This document shows, one piece after another, positions 35,697 through 44,475 of a DNA stretch of 61,665 nt. The notes below the pieces were generated by a model. It saw only the letters and a list, made by a program, of their open reading frames with translations, searched no databases and was not told the origin of the DNA. The DNA is taken from NCBI RefSeq assembly GCF_902859645.1, contig NZ_CADIJR010000038.1, positions 1 through 61,665 on the forward strand. The letters are read 5' to 3'. Numbering within the stretch: position 1 is the stretch's first letter; each line of letters opens with the position of its first letter. The translations under genes were made by a program, and so were the position numbers. The DNA comes from Achromobacter insuavis. GTDB taxonomy: Bacteria > Pseudomonadota > Gammaproteobacteria > Burkholderiales > Burkholderiaceae_B.

Positions 35697-36572
35697 CTAC
35701 AGCTTTTTCGCCAGGCGCGGATCGAGCATGTCGCGCAGCCCGTCGCCCACCAGATTGACGGCCAGCACGGCCACGCCCAGGAACAGGCCCGGATACAGGA
35801 TGATGTGGAACGCCACCGCGACGAAGTTGCGGCCCTCGGCCATGATGTTGCCCCAGCTCGGGGTCTGCGGCGGGATGCCCACGCCCAGGAAGCTCAGCAC
35901 GGCCTCGGTCAGGATGGCCGAGGCGGCGATGAAGGTGGCCTGCACCATCAGCGGCGCGAACAGGTTGGGCAGGATGTGGCGCAGCAGGATGGCCGGCACG
36001 CGGGTGCCGGCGGCCACGGCCGCCTCGATATAGGGCTGTTCGCGGATGGTCAGCACCAGGGCGCGCACCAGCCGCACCACGCGCGGCACCTCGGGCACCA
36101 CGATGGCCACGATCACGGTGCCCAGGCCGCCCTTGAGCGTGGCCATCAGCGCGATCGCCAGCAGCACGCCGGGAATCGCCATCAGGCCGTCCATGATGCG
36201 CATGATCAGGGCATCCAGGCGGCGGAAGTAGCCGGCCAGCATGCCCAGCAGGACGCCGCCCGCGGTCGACACCAGCGCGACCACGACGCCGACCAGCAGC
36301 GACACCCGCGCGCCCCACAGGGTGCGCGCATAGACGTCGCGGCCCAGCGCGTCGGTGCCGAAGAAGTGTTCGGCCGACGGCGGCTTCATGCGCGCCATCG
36401 GGTTGATGTCCTGCGGATCGACCGCGGTCAGCCAGGGCGCGGCCAGCGCGATCACCGCGAGCGCCAGCAGGATGGCGCAGCCGATGTACAGCATCGGATG
36501 GCGCCGCAGCGAGCGGGCGGCGCGGCGCCAGCGCGGGCGCGGCACGGCCAGGGGCAGGGTGGTGGTGGTCAT
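35697..36572 (-). CDS. Dipeptide ABC transporter permease, DppC-type
   Basis: A 291-residue membrane subunit with the OppC/DppC N-terminal domain (HPMLYIGCAILLALAVIALAAPWLTAVDP, HFFGTDALGRDVYARTLWGAR) and the permease EAA-like loop EAAVAAGTRVPAILLRHILPN that contacts the ATPases. About six transmembrane helices. It forms the channel with DppB, whose gene is 13 bp upstream. Confidence 0.94.
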   Translation of the reverse strand: MTTTTLPLAVPRPRWRRAARSLRRHPMLYIGCAILLALAVIALAAPWLTAVDPQDINPMARMKPPSAEHFFGTDALGRDVYARTLWGARVSLLVGVVVALVSTAGGVLLGMLAGYFRRLDALIMRIMDGLMAIPGVLLAIALMATLKGGLGTVIVAIVVPEVPRVVRLVRALVLTIREQPYIEAAVAAGTRVPAILLRHILPNLFAPLMVQATFIAASAILTEAVLSFLGVGIPPQTPSWGNIMAEGRNFVAVAFHIILYPGLFLGVAVLAVNLVGDGLRDMLDPRLAKKL

Positions 36573-36585
36573 GGATCGCCCCTCT

Positions 36586-37521
36586 TCAATAGCGGATGCG
36601 CGGGTCGAACAGGCGGTAGCTCAGGTCGACCAGCAGGTTGATCAGCACGTAGATGCCCGAGGCCACCAGCAGCACGCCCTGGATCACGGGGTAGTCGTGG
36701 CGCAGCACGGCGTCGATGGTCAGGCGGCCCAGGCCGGGAATGGCGAACACGGTTTCGGTGACCACCACGCCGCCGATCAGCAGCGCCACGCCCACGCCGA
36801 TGGTGGTGACGATGGGATTGGCGGCGTTCTTGAGCGCGTGCCAGACGATCGGGCCGGCCGCCAGGCCCTTGGCGCGGGCGGTGCGGATGTAGTCTTCCGA
36901 CAGCGCCTCCAGCATGGTGGCGCGGGTCATGCGGGTCAGCAGGGCCATGTACACCAGCCCCAGCGACAGACAGGGCAGCACCAGGTGCCGCAGATACGGC
37001 GCCAGGCCGTCGGCCAGCGGCTTGTAGCCCTGCACCGGCAGCCAGCCCAGCTTGATGGAAAAGCCGTACACCAGGCTGTAGCCGATCAGGAACACCGGCA
37101 CCGAGAACGCGCAGACCGCGCCGACCATCACCAGCCGGTCGAGCCACTTGCCGGCGTTCCAGGCCGCCAGCACGCCCAGCGGCAGCGCCGCCAGCACCGC
37201 GAACAGCATGGTGAAGATGGCGATCGACAGCGTCGGGCCCATGCGCTGGCCGATCAGTTGCGCCACCGGCATCTGGGTGGCGATCGAGGTGCCCAGGTCG
37301 CCCGTGGCGAGATGGCCGACCCAGATGCCGAACTGCAGCAGCAGCGGCTTGTCCAGGCCCAGGTTCTGGCGGATTTTCTCGACGTCCTCGGTGGTGGCGT
37401 TGTCGCCCGCGATCACCGCCGCCGGGTCGCCCGGCGACAGGTGGATCAAGAGGAACACCACGACCGCGACCACGGCCATGACGGGTATGATGGCCGCGAT
37501 GCGGCGCAGAATGGTTTTCAC
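36586..37521 (-). CDS. Dipeptide ABC transporter permease, DppB-type
   Basis: A 311-residue membrane subunit. The N-terminal helix is followed by HLSPGDPAAVIAGDNATTEDVEKIRQNLGLDKPLLLQF, the DppB family signature; RMTRATMLEALSEDYIRTARAKGL and the EAA-type loop come later, ending DLSYRLFDPRIRY. About six membrane helices. The 106-bp gap to dppA upstream is GC-rich and may hold an attenuating structure, but none was clear. Confidence 0.94.
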   Translation of the reverse strand: MKTILRRIAAIIPVMAVVAVVVFLLIHLSPGDPAAVIAGDNATTEDVEKIRQNLGLDKPLLLQFGIWVGHLATGDLGTSIATQMPVAQLIGQRMGPTLSIAIFTMLFAVLAALPLGVLAAWNAGKWLDRLVMVGAVCAFSVPVFLIGYSLVYGFSIKLGWLPVQGYKPLADGLAPYLRHLVLPCLSLGLVYMALLTRMTRATMLEALSEDYIRTARAKGLAAGPIVWHALKNAANPIVTTIGVGVALLIGGVVVTETVFAIPGLGRLTIDAVLRHDYPVIQGVLLVASGIYVLINLLVDLSYRLFDPRIRY

Positions 37522-37627
37522 GCTGGGTTTCCCCCCGGCCTGACGCGGCGCGCACGGGGCGCTGGGCGGCGGCCTGATTGTCCAGGGGCGGGGCGCGCGT
37601 GGCGATCACGCGCGGCCCCGCGCCGCG

Positions 37628-39205
37628 TTATGGTTTTTCCACGTTCCACATCACGGGGATGCCGGTCTTCATCAGCTCCGTGTGCGACAGCCCGCGGATC
37701 GCCGACACCGGCTTGAATTCGCCCCACATGACGTACGGCACCGACTCGTAGGCGCGCGCCTGCAGCCTGGCCGCGATGTCCTTGCGCTTGGCGGCGTCGG
37801 GTTCCTGGATCCACTGCGTGCGCAGCGCGTCCAGTTCCTTGTCGCAGGGCCAGCCCGGCAGGCTGTTGCCGCAGGCGGCCGACAGCCAGGGGTTGGTCAG
37901 CGGCGTGCTGGCGTCGTAGTAGCCGCCCCAGGTCAGGAACAGGCTCCAGCCGCCTTGCTCGGGCGGGTCCTTCTTCAGGCGGCGCGCCGCCAGCGAGGCC
38001 CAGTCCATGGATTGCAGGTCGACCTTGAGGCCGGCCTTCTTCATGTTCTGCGTCAGCACCATGACGGCGGGCGCGCTGATGTGGTCGGTCGGGTACAGCA
38101 CCACGATCTTCTCGCCTTTGTAGCCGGCCTCCTGCAGCAGCTGCTTGGCGCGCGCCAGGTCGGGCTTGGCATAGGGCGCGGCGCCGGCGTCGGTGGCCAG
38201 CGGCGAGCCGCAGATGTAGAGCGTGGCGCAATAGTCGACGCGGTACTTCTCCGGGTAGCCGATGGCCGCCAGCATTTCCTTCTGGCTGAACAGGTAATAC
38301 AGGGCCTGGCGCGCCTGCGGCTTGTCGAACGGCGGATGCAGCGCGTTGACGATGGCCATGCCCTGGGTGGCGACGGAGGTGTTCAGGGTGATGGCGGGGT
38401 TGGTCTCCAGCACCGGCAGGAAGTCGGGCGTGGTCTGCTCGATCATGTCGACTTCGCCGTTCATCAGCGCGGCGGTGGCGGTATTGCCGTCGGGGATGTA
38501 GATCCACTCGATGCGGTCGACCTTGGCGACCTTGCCGCCGGCCAGGCCGTCGGCCGGTTCGTTGCGCGGCACGTAGGCCGGGTTCTTGACGTAGACCACC
38601 TTGTTGCCCGGCACCCACTCATCGCGCTTGAACAGGAACGGGCCGGAGCCGACCATTTCCGTCACGGGCGTGTTCGGGTCGGTCTGCGCCAGGCGCTTGG
38701 GCATGATGAACGGCGGCATGCCCGACGGCTTGGCGAGCGCGTCCAGCACCAGGCCGAACGGCTGCTTGAGCGTCAGCGAGAAGCTGTCGGGGCCGGTGGC
38801 TGCCATTTCGGCGCCCGCGGCCATCAGGGCCTGGCCCATCGTGTCCTTCTTGGCCCAGCGCTGCAGCGAGGCGATGCAGTCCTCGGCGGTCACCGGGGTG
38901 CCGTCGTTGAACTTCAGCCCCGGGCGCAGCTTGAAGGTCCAGGCCTTGCCGTCGGGCGAGGCGGTCCAGCTTTCCACCATCTGCGGCTTGGGCTGGCCCT
39001 GGCTGTCCTGCGCGAACAGCGTGTCGAACACCATGTAGCCGTGGTTGCGGGTGATATAGGCGGTATTGAACAGCGGGTCCAGCGTCTTCAGGTCCGCGTG
39101 CGGCACCATCCGCAGCGTCTTGGTCTGGGCCTGGGCCGGCTGGCCCGCGGCCAGGCCGCAGGCCAGCAGGGCGGCGGCGCCCAGCAGGCTGAATCGTTTC
39201 ATCAT
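37628..39205 (-). CDS. Peptide ABC transporter substrate-binding protein, DppA-type
   Basis: A 525-residue periplasmic protein of the family 5 extracellular solute-binding class. A signal peptide (KRFSLLGAAALLACGLAAGQPAQAQ) precedes TLRMVPHADLKTLDPLFNTAYITRNHGYMVFDTLF and FKLRPGLKFNDGTPVTAEDCIASLQRW. Start 39205 (MMKRF) is chosen because AAGGGG abuts the upstream ATG 39211 and is six bases from 39205. It should bind short peptides or acyl-amino acids; the neighbours suggest D-residue-containing ligands. Confidence 0.92.
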   Translation of the reverse strand: MMKRFSLLGAAALLACGLAAGQPAQAQTKTLRMVPHADLKTLDPLFNTAYITRNHGYMVFDTLFAQDSQGQPKPQMVESWTASPDGKAWTFKLRPGLKFNDGTPVTAEDCIASLQRWAKKDTMGQALMAAGAEMAATGPDSFSLTLKQPFGLVLDALAKPSGMPPFIMPKRLAQTDPNTPVTEMVGSGPFLFKRDEWVPGNKVVYVKNPAYVPRNEPADGLAGGKVAKVDRIEWIYIPDGNTATAALMNGEVDMIEQTTPDFLPVLETNPAITLNTSVATQGMAIVNALHPPFDKPQARQALYYLFSQKEMLAAIGYPEKYRVDYCATLYICGSPLATDAGAAPYAKPDLARAKQLLQEAGYKGEKIVVLYPTDHISAPAVMVLTQNMKKAGLKVDLQSMDWASLAARRLKKDPPEQGGWSLFLTWGGYYDASTPLTNPWLSAACGNSLPGWPCDKELDALRTQWIQEPDAAKRKDIAARLQARAYESVPYVMWGEFKPVSAIRGLSHTELMKTGIPVMWNVEKP

Positions 39206-39254
39206 GGTCATCCCCTTGTTTTGTCCGGTTGCCTGCGTGGGCAATGGTTGGATA

Positions 39255-40700
39255 TCAGCCCTTGAAGGGCCATTTCGGCAACTTGCGCTTGGTGAACGGC
39301 AGCGCGTTGTAGTCCTGCGTGATGGCGCCGGGCGTCTCGACGTAGATGACGTGGCGGCCGAGCTTCGAGTACGAGGCGTAGAAGTGCTGCGACGACTTCG
39401 GGATGACCAGCTTCATCGCGCCCAGATCGACGCCGAACTGCGTGAACAGGTCGGTGTCCATGGCCTGGGTGCGGTTGGTGGTCATGACGATGGTCACGCC
39501 CTGGCTGCGCACCACGGCCACGTCGCCCAGCAGCGCGGGCGTGCCGGCCAGCCCGGTCATGATGGCGTCGCGCTTGAGCGCGACGATCTCACAGGCCAGG
39601 TCCAGCGGCTGGCCCGACACCGGCGCCACCTTGCCGCCGATGCGCAGCGAGATCTGCGCGCCGTCGCCGGCCTCGAAACAGAGCTGCACCGCCACCGGGT
39701 CCCAGAACGGGCCGGTCGCCACGTCCTGGATGCCGCGCGCCAGCACGCGTTCCAGGATGAAGGTGGCGTCGCTGGGCGCGCCGCCGCCGGCGTTGTCGGC
39801 CGAGTCGGCCAGCACCACGGGGAAATCGGCCAGCGCCAGCGCCTGGTCCAGCGCGTCGTCGGCGCCGGGGTAGGGCGGCGCCAGCTGGTCGCGGAAACCG
39901 ATGATCTCCTCGCCCAGCGCGCGCGCCAGCCGCTCGGCCTGGCCGGCGTCGCCGTCGGTGTAGACCAGCACCTTGGAGCCCATGTCGGGCGTGTCGCCCC
40001 ACGGGAAGCCGTGCGCGATCGACACCGACAGCACGCCTTCCTTGCCTTCCATCGCCAGCAGGCGGTCGACGAAGCCGCGCATCGGTTCGCGGCTGGTGTG
40101 CATGATGGAGATCATTTCGCAGTCATAGACCGCGCGGGCCGGCTTGATGCGGCCCTCGGCGCGCGCCACGCACAGGTCGACCAGGTCGTAGGCACGGTCG
40201 AGGATGTCGGTGTGCGGATATTCCTTGAAGCACACCAGGAAATCGGCGCTGTTCACCATGGCGTCGGTCAGGTGGCAGTGCGGATCCAGCTCGGCGCCGA
40301 TCACCGTGTCCGGGCCGACGATCTCGCGCGCCCGCCGCAGCAGGTCGCCTTCGCAATCGTCATAGCCGTCGGCCACCATGGCGCCATGCAGGCCGAACAG
40401 CGCGATGTCGACCTTGCCGGCGCGGCGCAGGTCTTCCAGCAGTTCGTCGCGCAGGGTTTCGTAGGCGTGGCGGGTGGTCAGGCCGGCCGGGGTCGCGCCC
40501 GCCGTCATGCCCTCGATCAGCGTCCAGTCCTTGCCCTGGGCGCGCTGGCGCGCGGCCCACAGGGGACCGGAGAACATCTGCATGCGGTCCGGGTGCTGGC
40601 CGGCCGGGTAGTAGCCGCGCGACCGATAGGCCGACAGGCCGGTCGGAATGGGGGAGAAGGTGTTGGTCTCGGTCGCCAGGGACCCGGAAAAAATCTTCAT
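39255..40700 (-). CDS. M81-family metallopeptidase (MlrC-like)
   Basis: A 481-residue protein of the MlrC/M81 family: MKIFSGSLATETNTFSPIPT at the N-terminus, metal-site-like GAELDPHCHLTDAMV and SIMHTSREPMRGFVD, DSADNAGGGAPSDATFILE, and the C-terminal SSQHFYASYSKLGRHVIYVETPG. MlrC (microcystinase) hydrolyses linear microcystin peptides that contain D-amino acids. Together with the peptide importer and D-aminoacylase, a role in hydrolysing D-residue peptides is reasonable; the actual substrate is unknown. 49 bp upstream of dppA. Confidence 0.9.
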   Translation of the reverse strand: MKIFSGSLATETNTFSPIPTGLSAYRSRGYYPAGQHPDRMQMFSGPLWAARQRAQGKDWTLIEGMTAGATPAGLTTRHAYETLRDELLEDLRRAGKVDIALFGLHGAMVADGYDDCEGDLLRRAREIVGPDTVIGAELDPHCHLTDAMVNSADFLVCFKEYPHTDILDRAYDLVDLCVARAEGRIKPARAVYDCEMISIMHTSREPMRGFVDRLLAMEGKEGVLSVSIAHGFPWGDTPDMGSKVLVYTDGDAGQAERLARALGEEIIGFRDQLAPPYPGADDALDQALALADFPVVLADSADNAGGGAPSDATFILERVLARGIQDVATGPFWDPVAVQLCFEAGDGAQISLRIGGKVAPVSGQPLDLACEIVALKRDAIMTGLAGTPALLGDVAVVRSQGVTIVMTTNRTQAMDTDLFTQFGVDLGAMKLVIPKSSQHFYASYSKLGRHVIYVETPGAITQDYNALPFTKRKLPKWPFKG

Positions 40701-40739
40701 GCGATCGCTCCGTTCTGGATGGTTGTCGGTCTGTACGCT

Positions 40740-41117
40740 TCAGTCCTGCCCGATATACGCCTGCACTTCGATTTCCACGTCGACGTTCAGGGCCAGCGCC
40801 GACGCCACCGTCGAACGCACCGGCAGCGCCGCGCCGAAGAATTCCTTGTAGACCTCGTTGAAGCCCGCGAAATGGCCCATGTCCGACAGCCACACGGTGG
40901 CCTTGACCACCTGGTCCAGGCGCGCGCCGCCGGCCGCCAGGCTTTCGACAATGCGCTCGCAGGCGGCGCGGGTCTGGGTCTGGATGTCGCCGCGCACCAC
41001 CTCGCCGGCGGCGCTCATCGGCACCTGGCCGGACAGGAACAGGAAGCCGCCGGCCTTCACGGCCCGCGAGAACGGGAAGGGCAGGCTGCTGGGCAGGCGC
41101 TGGATGGCTTGGCTCAT
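40740..41117 (-). CDS. RidA-family enamine/imine deaminase
   Basis: A 125-residue YjgF/YER057c/UK114 protein. Family motifs are FSRAVKAGGFLFLSGQVPMSAAGE and the conserved Arg in LPVRSTVASALALNVDVEIEVQAYI, needed for imine hydrolysis. RidA proteins speed release of ammonia from 2-imino acids, exactly the product of the amino acid oxidase encoded just upstream (14-bp gap). AGGAG precedes the start. Confidence 0.93.
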   Translation of the reverse strand: MSQAIQRLPSSLPFPFSRAVKAGGFLFLSGQVPMSAAGEVVRGDIQTQTRAACERIVESLAAGGARLDQVVKATVWLSDMGHFAGFNEVYKEFFGAALPVRSTVASALALNVDVEIEVQAYIGQD

Positions 41118-41131
41118 GGAACGGGCTCCTA

Positions 41132-42274
41132 TCAGGATGGGGAAAAACGGGCCGGCGACAGGCGCGCGGGGTCGACGCCCTGCGCGGTCAGGCTGGCATT
41201 CAAGGGCAGGTCGAGCAGCAGGTCGGCGGCCAGGCGCGAGACGCCGGCGGCGGACTGGATGCCGTAGCCGCCCTGGGCCGCCAGCCAGAAGAAGGCGGGC
41301 GTGGCGCTGTCCCAGCCGATCACGAAATCGCCGTCGGCCACGAACGAGCGCAGGCCGGCCCAGGTGTGGCGCGGGCGGCGGATGGTCAGCGAGGTGGCCG
41401 ATTCGATGCGGTAGATGCCCGTGGCCACGTCCAGTTCCTCGGGCACCACGTCGTGCGCCGGCACCGGATCGGCATTGGCGGGCGAGCCCAGCAGCTGGCC
41501 GGCGTCGGGCTTGAAATAGAAGCTCTCGTCCACGCCGACCACCGCCGGCCAGTGCGCGAAGTCGACATCGTCCGGCCCGGTGAAGGTGAAGGCGGTGCGG
41601 CGGCACGGCTGCAGGCCCACCGGCCGCACGCCGCACAGCGTGGCGGCATGGTCGGCCCAGGCGCCGGCCGCGTTCACCAGCACCCGCGCCCGCAGCGATT
41701 CGCCGCCCGCCAGCGTCAGGGTCCAGGCGCCGTCCGCGTAAGCGGCCGCCATCAGTTCGGCGTGGTTGCGCAGCACCGCGCCCTGGCGCGTCATGCCGCG
41801 CAGGAAGCCCTGGTGCAGCGCATGCACGTCGATGTCGCGGGCGTCCGGTTCCTCGATGGCGCCGCACAGCTGGTCCGGGCGCAGGCACGGCACCCGCGCC
41901 ATGGCCTGTTCGGCGTCGATCAGCGTGACGTTGGGCGACTGGCTGCGGAAATCGTCGTAGACCTCCTGCAGCAGGTCCTGCTGGCCGGGCGCGGCGATGT
42001 ACAGCACGCCGCGTGGGCTCAGCAGGGGATGCTCGCAGAAGCCCTGCGGCGGATGTTCGTAGAAATCGCGGCTGGCGCGCGTCAGCGCCTTGATCTGGGC
42101 GGTGCCGTAGGTCTCCATGAACATGGCGGCCGAACGGCCGGTGGAGTGGTAGCCGGGCTGCGCCTCGCGCTCCAGCACCACCACGGAGGCGGCCGCGCTC
42201 AGGCGGTAGGCCACGGAGGCGCCGGCGATGCCGGCGCCGATGACGGCGTAATCGTAGGTTGTGTCTGCGGCCAT
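41132..42274 (-). CDS. FAD-dependent amino acid oxidase/dehydrogenase (DadA/DAO superfamily)
   Basis: A 380-residue flavoprotein with the N-terminal dinucleotide fold YDYAVIGAGIAGASVAYRLS, the DAO-family STGRSAAMF, VLVNAAGAWAD and the C-terminal FFWLAAQGGYGIQSAAGVSRLAADLLL. It should oxidise a D-amino acid or secondary amino acid to the imine, passing electrons to oxygen or the respiratory chain. First gene of a nine-gene minus-strand operon through 32204. A palindromic element lies just upstream of its start. Confidence 0.9.
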   Translation of the reverse strand: MAADTTYDYAVIGAGIAGASVAYRLSAAASVVVLEREAQPGYHSTGRSAAMFMETYGTAQIKALTRASRDFYEHPPQGFCEHPLLSPRGVLYIAAPGQQDLLQEVYDDFRSQSPNVTLIDAEQAMARVPCLRPDQLCGAIEEPDARDIDVHALHQGFLRGMTRQGAVLRNHAELMAAAYADGAWTLTLAGGESLRARVLVNAAGAWADHAATLCGVRPVGLQPCRRTAFTFTGPDDVDFAHWPAVVGVDESFYFKPDAGQLLGSPANADPVPAHDVVPEELDVATGIYRIESATSLTIRRPRHTWAGLRSFVADGDFVIGWDSATPAFFWLAAQGGYGIQSAAGVSRLAADLLLDLPLNASLTAQGVDPARLSPARFSPS

Positions 42275-42285
42275 TTTGTCGGAAG

Positions 42286-42313
42286 CGAGAATTCTCTTAT
42301 TTGATAATTCTCG
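42286..42313. promoter_or_regulatory. Palindromic operator-like element upstream of the D-amino-acid operon
   Basis: CGAGAATT (42286-42293) and AATTCTCG (42306-42313) are 8-bp perfect arms with a 12-bp spacer. The left arm is also part of the 10-bp palindrome GAGAATTCTC (42287-42296). It sits 11 bases upstream of the oxidase start codon, in an AT-rich patch. The rest of the 231-bp gap up to 42505 is GC-rich with nothing else recognised. Confidence 0.55.
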
Positions 42314-42505
42314 AATACGATAGTTGTTTGGGCGGGCGCGGGTAATAGGGGTTGTCCCGATGGCTCGCCGTGCGCGACGGGGCGCGGGCTGGTCTTGCTG
42401 CCGTCATCGCGCCGGGCGGGGGGATCCGCTATGATCCGGCCAGCCCGGGGCGCGTGGTTGCTCCGCCGCGCGTCCACTCCTGGCCCGCTGGGTCGTTTCC
42501 CCGCC

Positions 42506-43099
42506 ATGATTCTTCCGTCGCGTTCCCGCCGCCTGCAAAGGGCGGCCGTCCTGGCCCTCCCGCTGTTGGCCGCCTGTTCGACCCAGCCGAAAGCGCCCAA
42601 GGCGCCCGAACGCGTCACGGGCAATGGCGGCAGCATGGTGCGCTACAGCTCGAAGCAGACCGTGATCGACCTGACGGCGGACGAGCGCGCCGCCCTGGAC
42701 CGCATCCGCGTGCGGGCCTATCCCGCCGTGGCGCCGGCGCGGGCCCTGCGGGCTTGCGTCGAGGCCTTGACTGCCGCCGGCTACACGCAGGTGGCGGCCG
42801 ATTCCGCGACCGAGATCGTCAGCGGCGAACAGCACGAAGCCCTGGTCAGCAAGCGCCGCGAAATGCTGCGCGGCCTGCTCAAGTCGCAAGGCCTGGCGTA
42901 TGGCGCCAAGCCCGATCACAAGAGCACCTATGCCCAGCTGGTGCTGCGCGAGGAGGGCGGCACCACCCGCGTCTGGGCCAACCTGAACGAGACCGTCTGG
43001 GACAGCAATGGCGACGCCCGGACCCGCCAGGTGACCGATCCCGAGCGTTACGAGGCGTTCTTCAGGCGCCTGGACGCGCTGGTGTCCGGCACGCCGTAA
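42506..43099 (+). CDS. Putative lipoprotein, unknown function
   Basis: A 197-residue protein with a signal peptide and lipobox (RAAVLALPLLAACSTQP). The mature part has an alpha/beta mix with RALRACVEALTAAGYTQVAADSATEIVSGEQ and a C-terminal segment TRVWANLNETVWDSNGDARTR, resembling small envelope lipoproteins of unknown role. The start at 42506 places the signal peptide at the N-terminus. The next gene, a small membrane protein, follows after 10 bp, suggesting an envelope pair. Confidence 0.78.
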   Translation: MILPSRSRRLQRAAVLALPLLAACSTQPKAPKAPERVTGNGGSMVRYSSKQTVIDLTADERAALDRIRVRAYPAVAPARALRACVEALTAAGYTQVAADSATEIVSGEQHEALVSKRREMLRGLLKSQGLAYGAKPDHKSTYAQLVLREEGGTTRVWANLNETVWDSNGDARTRQVTDPERYEAFFRRLDALVSGTP

Positions 43100-43109
43100 A
43101 ATCGCGGGC

Positions 43110-43457
43110 ATGCTTCCCACTCAAGTCATCGTTGCGCTGCTCGTGCTGCAGCTTGCCCTGGTCGTTCCGCTGGTCGCCGTCGTGATCCAGCTGCTGCGTT
43201 GGTGTCACTGGTATTTCCGCGCCGATCCGCAGACCCGCGGCGAACGCCCGCATTTCACCGGCCCGGCGCTGGCGCTGCTGTTCAGCGCGCTGGCCGCCAG
43301 CGACTTCATCGGCTACGAGCCGTTCCCGACGCTGTCACGCCTGAATCCGGTGCCGCTCGAGGCGCGCGCCTATTTCACGGTGGCGATGCTGGCGCTGGCG
43401 GTGTGGTGCTGGGCCTATGCCGGCGCCATTCGCGAGCGCGTGCGCCGCTGGTTCTGA
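43110..43457 (+). CDS. Small integral membrane protein, unknown function
   Basis: 115 residues with three hydrophobic segments (VIVALLVLQLALVVPLVAVVI; ALALLFSALAASDFIGY; FTVAMLALAVWCWAYAGAI) and an Arg-rich C-terminus (RERVRRWF). I do not recognise the family. It is probably co-transcribed with the lipoprotein gene. An 8-bp hairpin without a T-run (43473-43491) follows the stop. Confidence 0.7.
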   Translation: MLPTQVIVALLVLQLALVVPLVAVVIQLLRWCHWYFRADPQTRGERPHFTGPALALLFSALAASDFIGYEPFPTLSRLNPVPLEARAYFTVAMLALAVWCWAYAGAIRERVRRWF

Positions 43458-43522
43458 CCGTCACGCAACCCGGCGGCTCAGCTTGAGCCGCGCCGTTCCC
43501 GCGCCGCCCGCCTGAGCAGGCG

Positions 43523-44257
43523 TCAGGCCGCCGCGCTGTCGGCCGGCTGCGCCAGCCCCGCCACGCCCCCCCGCAGGGATTCCAGCAGCACGCGCTTGTT
43601 CTCGCGGCTGCGATAGGCGTGCTCGCGCATCAGGTTCTCGGCGCGCGCGGCCTCGCGCCGCGTGATCGCCCGCAGCAGGTCCTCGTGATCCGATTGCGCC
43701 CGCAGCACGAAAGGCGTTTCCAGCTGCGATGGCGTGGACGGCAGCGTCAGCGCGGCCGGGCCGGCCAGCGGCGTCTTGTTGTTATGTTCCAGCGCCGACA
43801 GCAGGGCGCGGTTGCCGGCCGCTTCGCACAGGATCTCGTGGAAGCGGCGGTTGATCTGCCCCCAGGCGCGCGCATCCACCGTGGCCTTGGGGTCGCGCCG
43901 CGCCGGCGCCAGCAGGGCGCGGCCTTCCTCCACCGCTTGCGACAGCTGCTCCAGCACCTCGGCGCTGGCGCCGCGTTCGGCCAGCAGCCGCACCGCCATG
44001 CCTTCCAGCACCCCGCGCACTTCCACCGCGTCGCCGATCTCGTCGACGGTGAAAGCGCGCACGCGAAAGCCGCGCGAGGGCAGGCGCTCCAGCAGGCCTT
44101 CCTTTTCCAGCTCAGTCAGCGCGATGCGCAGCGGCGTGCGCGACACGCCCAGGCGCGCCGAGAACTGCAGTTCCACCACGCGTTCGCCGGGCTGCAGGGC
44201 GCCGGAAAGCACCATGTCCCTGAGTTCGGAAATCACTTTGTCGATCTGAGCGGCCAT
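43523..44257 (-). CDS. GntR-family regulator (FadR/FCD subfamily)
   Basis: A 244-residue repressor: N-terminal winged helix (LRDMVLSGALQPGERVVELQFSARLGVSRTPLRIALTELEKEGLLE) and an all-helical FCD effector domain with the metal-binding pattern RRFHEIL and, later, DHEDLLRAI and REHAYRS. It is divergent from the aromatic-catabolism operon, and four palindromic sites of the GntR type lie in the shared control region, so it very likely represses that operon and itself. Confidence 0.92.
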   Translation of the reverse strand: MAAQIDKVISELRDMVLSGALQPGERVVELQFSARLGVSRTPLRIALTELEKEGLLERLPSRGFRVRAFTVDEIGDAVEVRGVLEGMAVRLLAERGASAEVLEQLSQAVEEGRALLAPARRDPKATVDARAWGQINRRFHEILCEAAGNRALLSALEHNNKTPLAGPAALTLPSTPSQLETPFVLRAQSDHEDLLRAITRREAARAENLMREHAYRSRENKRVLLESLRGGVAGLAQPADSAAA

Positions 44258-44309
44258 AGCGGGGCGTCGGCGGGAGCGTGTCTGAAAGGACCTCCAGTGT
44301 ACCTACAAA

Positions 44310-44447
44310 ATTGCATGCAATCGCTCAAGAAAAAAACAATTCAGCCTTGCGATTTATCAAAATTGCATGCAATAATTCGGAAAAACAGCGGTCAAGGCAC
44401 TTAAAAGCCACTGAATGCATGCAATGCGTCACTCAATTGCATGCCAG
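44310..44447. promoter_or_regulatory. Four GntR-type operators (ATTGCATGCAAT)
   Basis: Two perfect 12-bp palindromes ATTGCATGCAAT at 44310-44321 and 44362-44373, a one-mismatch copy (AATGCATGCAAT, 44414-44425) and a two-mismatch copy (ATTGCATGCCAG, 44436-44447). The first three centres are exactly 52 bp apart, close to five helical turns; the fourth is 22 bp further, about two turns. All sit between the GntR gene and the operon's first start codon. Confidence 0.85.
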
Positions 44448-44475
44448 GAGCGCCGCCCACAGGACAGGAGACAAG

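Noticed and set aside
43473-43491. GCGGCTCA / TGAGCCGC hairpin between convergent genes as a terminator
   Set aside because: The stem is perfect but no U-tract follows on either strand. It is mentioned only in the gene entry.
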